Part shown: piece by piece, positions 63,225-64,000 of the stretch
Layout: every line of letters begins with the position of its first letter
Numbering within the stretch: the first letter of the stretch is position 1
Assembly: GCA_014376435.1 (NCBI GenBank)
Contig: JACMRL010000004.1
Coordinates: 124,001-188,000 of the forward strand
Length of the DNA stretch: 64,000 nucleotides
Origin: Bdellovibrio sp.
GTDB taxonomy: Bacteria > Bdellovibrionota > Bdellovibrionia > Bdellovibrionales > Bdellovibrionaceae
Direction of reading: 5' to 3'
The notes under the pieces: generated by a model
Seen by the model: the letters and a program-made list of their open reading frames with translations, nothing else
Databases searched by the model: none
What the model was told of the DNA's origin: nothing
Program-made: the position numbers and the translations under genes

Positions 63225-64000
63225 GTGCAAGATAAAAAAATTCTCTACGTCTGGCAAAGTTCATATCCTTGGGAAGTCAGAGTCCAAAAAATAACTGAAG
63301 CGCTGGTTAAAGCCGGCGCACAGGTAAGTATTCTTTGCCGTAAAAAAACCGAAATCAAATCGAGCGCAGAAATAAAGATTTTTGATTTTGGCGATTCTAG
63401 CTTTTCTGCTCCCGCTCCCTTCAGTCCGGTTTGGACCAAGCGAATGAAAGAAATCATCCAGACTGAAAAAATCGATTTGATTATTGCCCGTGATATTTTA
63501 GTAAGTCCCTCGGCCATTCGCGCCGCTAAAAGTTTTGATATTCCTGTGTTAATCGATATGGCCGAACATTATCCTGCGGCCATGAAGGGCTGGAAGAAGT
63601 ACCGCAAGGGGTTTTTAAACCGTTTAATGGTCCATCAACTTGATGCGACTGCGTATGTGGAAAAATATTCTGTTTTAAAAGCTAACGGAGTGATTACGGT
63701 TTGTCTTGAACAAGAACAGCGCCTGATGAAGCTGGGTGCGCGCGCAGATAATTTATGTTCGGTCTACAATACGCCCGAACTTTCAAATTTCCCTAAGCCT
63801 CCAATTAAAAAACAACCGCCTTTAAAGAAATTCGCCCATCATGGTTTTTTAACTCCCGAGCGTGGTTTGGATACCTTAATTAAAGCTTTCTCTATCTTAA
63901 AAAAGTCAGGCCACGATCTGGAACTAACGATTGCCGGTAGCGGTGAATGTGAATTTGAATTACAAAGATTAGCGACCGAAGTGCATGCCCCAGTGCACTT
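63225..64000 (+). CDS. GT4 glycosyltransferase, N-terminal part (3' end outside window)
   Basis: The frame from GTG 63225 stays open to the window end, about 258 residues. It opens KKILYVWQSSYPWEVRVQK, a GT-B N-terminal pattern. LIIARDILVSPSAIRAAKS and FAHHGFLTPERGLDTLIKAF follow, the latter being the start of the GT4 nucleotide-sugar domain. A stop codon (TAG 63222-63224) just upstream makes this GTG the first possible start here. The donor is unknown. It lies 15 nt after the large PGT and probably belongs to that locus. Confidence 0.82.
   Translation, partial: MQDKKILYVWQSSYPWEVRVQKITEALVKAGAQVSILCRKKTEIKSSAEIKIFDFGDSSFSAPAPFSPVWTKRMKEIIQTEKIDLIIARDILVSPSAIRAAKSFDIPVLIDMAEHYPAAMKGWKKYRKGFLNRLMVHQLDATAYVEKYSVLKANGVITVCLEQEQRLMKLGARADNLCSVYNTPELSNFPKPPIKKQPPLKKFAHHGFLTPERGLDTLIKAFSILKKSGHDLELTIAGSGECEFELQRLATEVHAPVH

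Noticed and set aside
63245-63517. 90-codon minus-strand frame near the window end
   Set aside because: It is antisense to the GT4 gene starting at 63225, whose motifs are clear.
1-64000. CRISPR arrays, insertion sequences, phage genes, tRNA or rRNA
   Set aside because: No repeat-spacer pattern, transposase, integrase or cloverleaf-like sequence was noticed. Gaps are mostly too short to hide a tRNA plus promoter; a tRNAscan run would settle the longest, 44506-44816.

Overview
The window looks like a chromosomal segment of a Gram-negative bacterium of the Bdellovibrio group (Bdellovibrionota), with an AT-rich genome (roughly 40% GC by eye). Four things support this together: a mevalonate operon with a type 2 isopentenyl-diphosphate isomerase, an alternative complex III operon (actABCDEF), a pheS-pheT-ihfA-merR run, and a large LPS/O-antigen locus. 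The assignment is inference. No rRNA gene, species marker or predation gene is present to fix it. Packing is very tight, with 4-nt start/stop overlaps, tail-to-tail overlapping stop codons and many GTG/TTG starts.

Region 1 (1-26.2 kb) is a surface polysaccharide locus. It opens with the 3' part of pgi and then holds glycosyltransferases, an O-antigen ligase-like protein, a membrane 4,6-dehydratase, a small phosphoglycosyl transferase with a partner reductase, and a UDP-HexNAc dehydrogenase/epimerase pair. Next come a three-gene set for an L-6-deoxy-HexNAc sugar with its GT4 transferase, an AsnB amidotransferase, a Wzx-like flippase, a Wzy-like protein, an unusual formyltransferase-like/GINT1-like fusion, a GT-C enzyme, a DPM-type GT2 with DUF2304, and a PseH/PseC-like pair. 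The set is consistent with a Wzx/Wzy O-antigen containing N-acetylated 6-deoxy sugars and a possibly amidated uronic acid.

Region 2 (26.3-31.2 kb) holds galU, pstB-pstA-pstC and a bifunctional GDP-mannose enzyme (manC). It has phosphate-import membrane and ATPase parts but no pstS or phoU.

Region 3 (31.3-48.1 kb) contains the parts of the classical thrS-infC-rpmI-rplT-pheS-pheT-ihfA translation cluster, interrupted by other genes. Between rplT and pheS lie a mevalonate operon (fni-mvaA-mvaK2-mvaD-mvaK1), a polyprenol-phosphate mannose synthase, a PilZ protein and rsmG-trmH. Between infC and rpmI lie a DUF4156 lipoprotein and a tiny Thr/Lys-rich secreted peptide. infC uses an ATT start that overlaps the thrS stop.

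Region 4 (48.2-59.0 kb) encodes alternative complex III (ActA-F) and the ResB/CcsA cytochrome c maturation system, which together serve respiratory electron transfer with c-type haems.

Region 5 (59.0-64.0 kb) holds an N-formylglutamate amidohydrolase, a PduO-type cobalamin adenosyltransferase, an unrecognised GNAT-like protein, and the start of a second polysaccharide locus (large polyprenyl glycosylphosphotransferase and a GT4 cut by the window end). I saw no tRNA, rRNA, CRISPR array, insertion sequence or phage gene.
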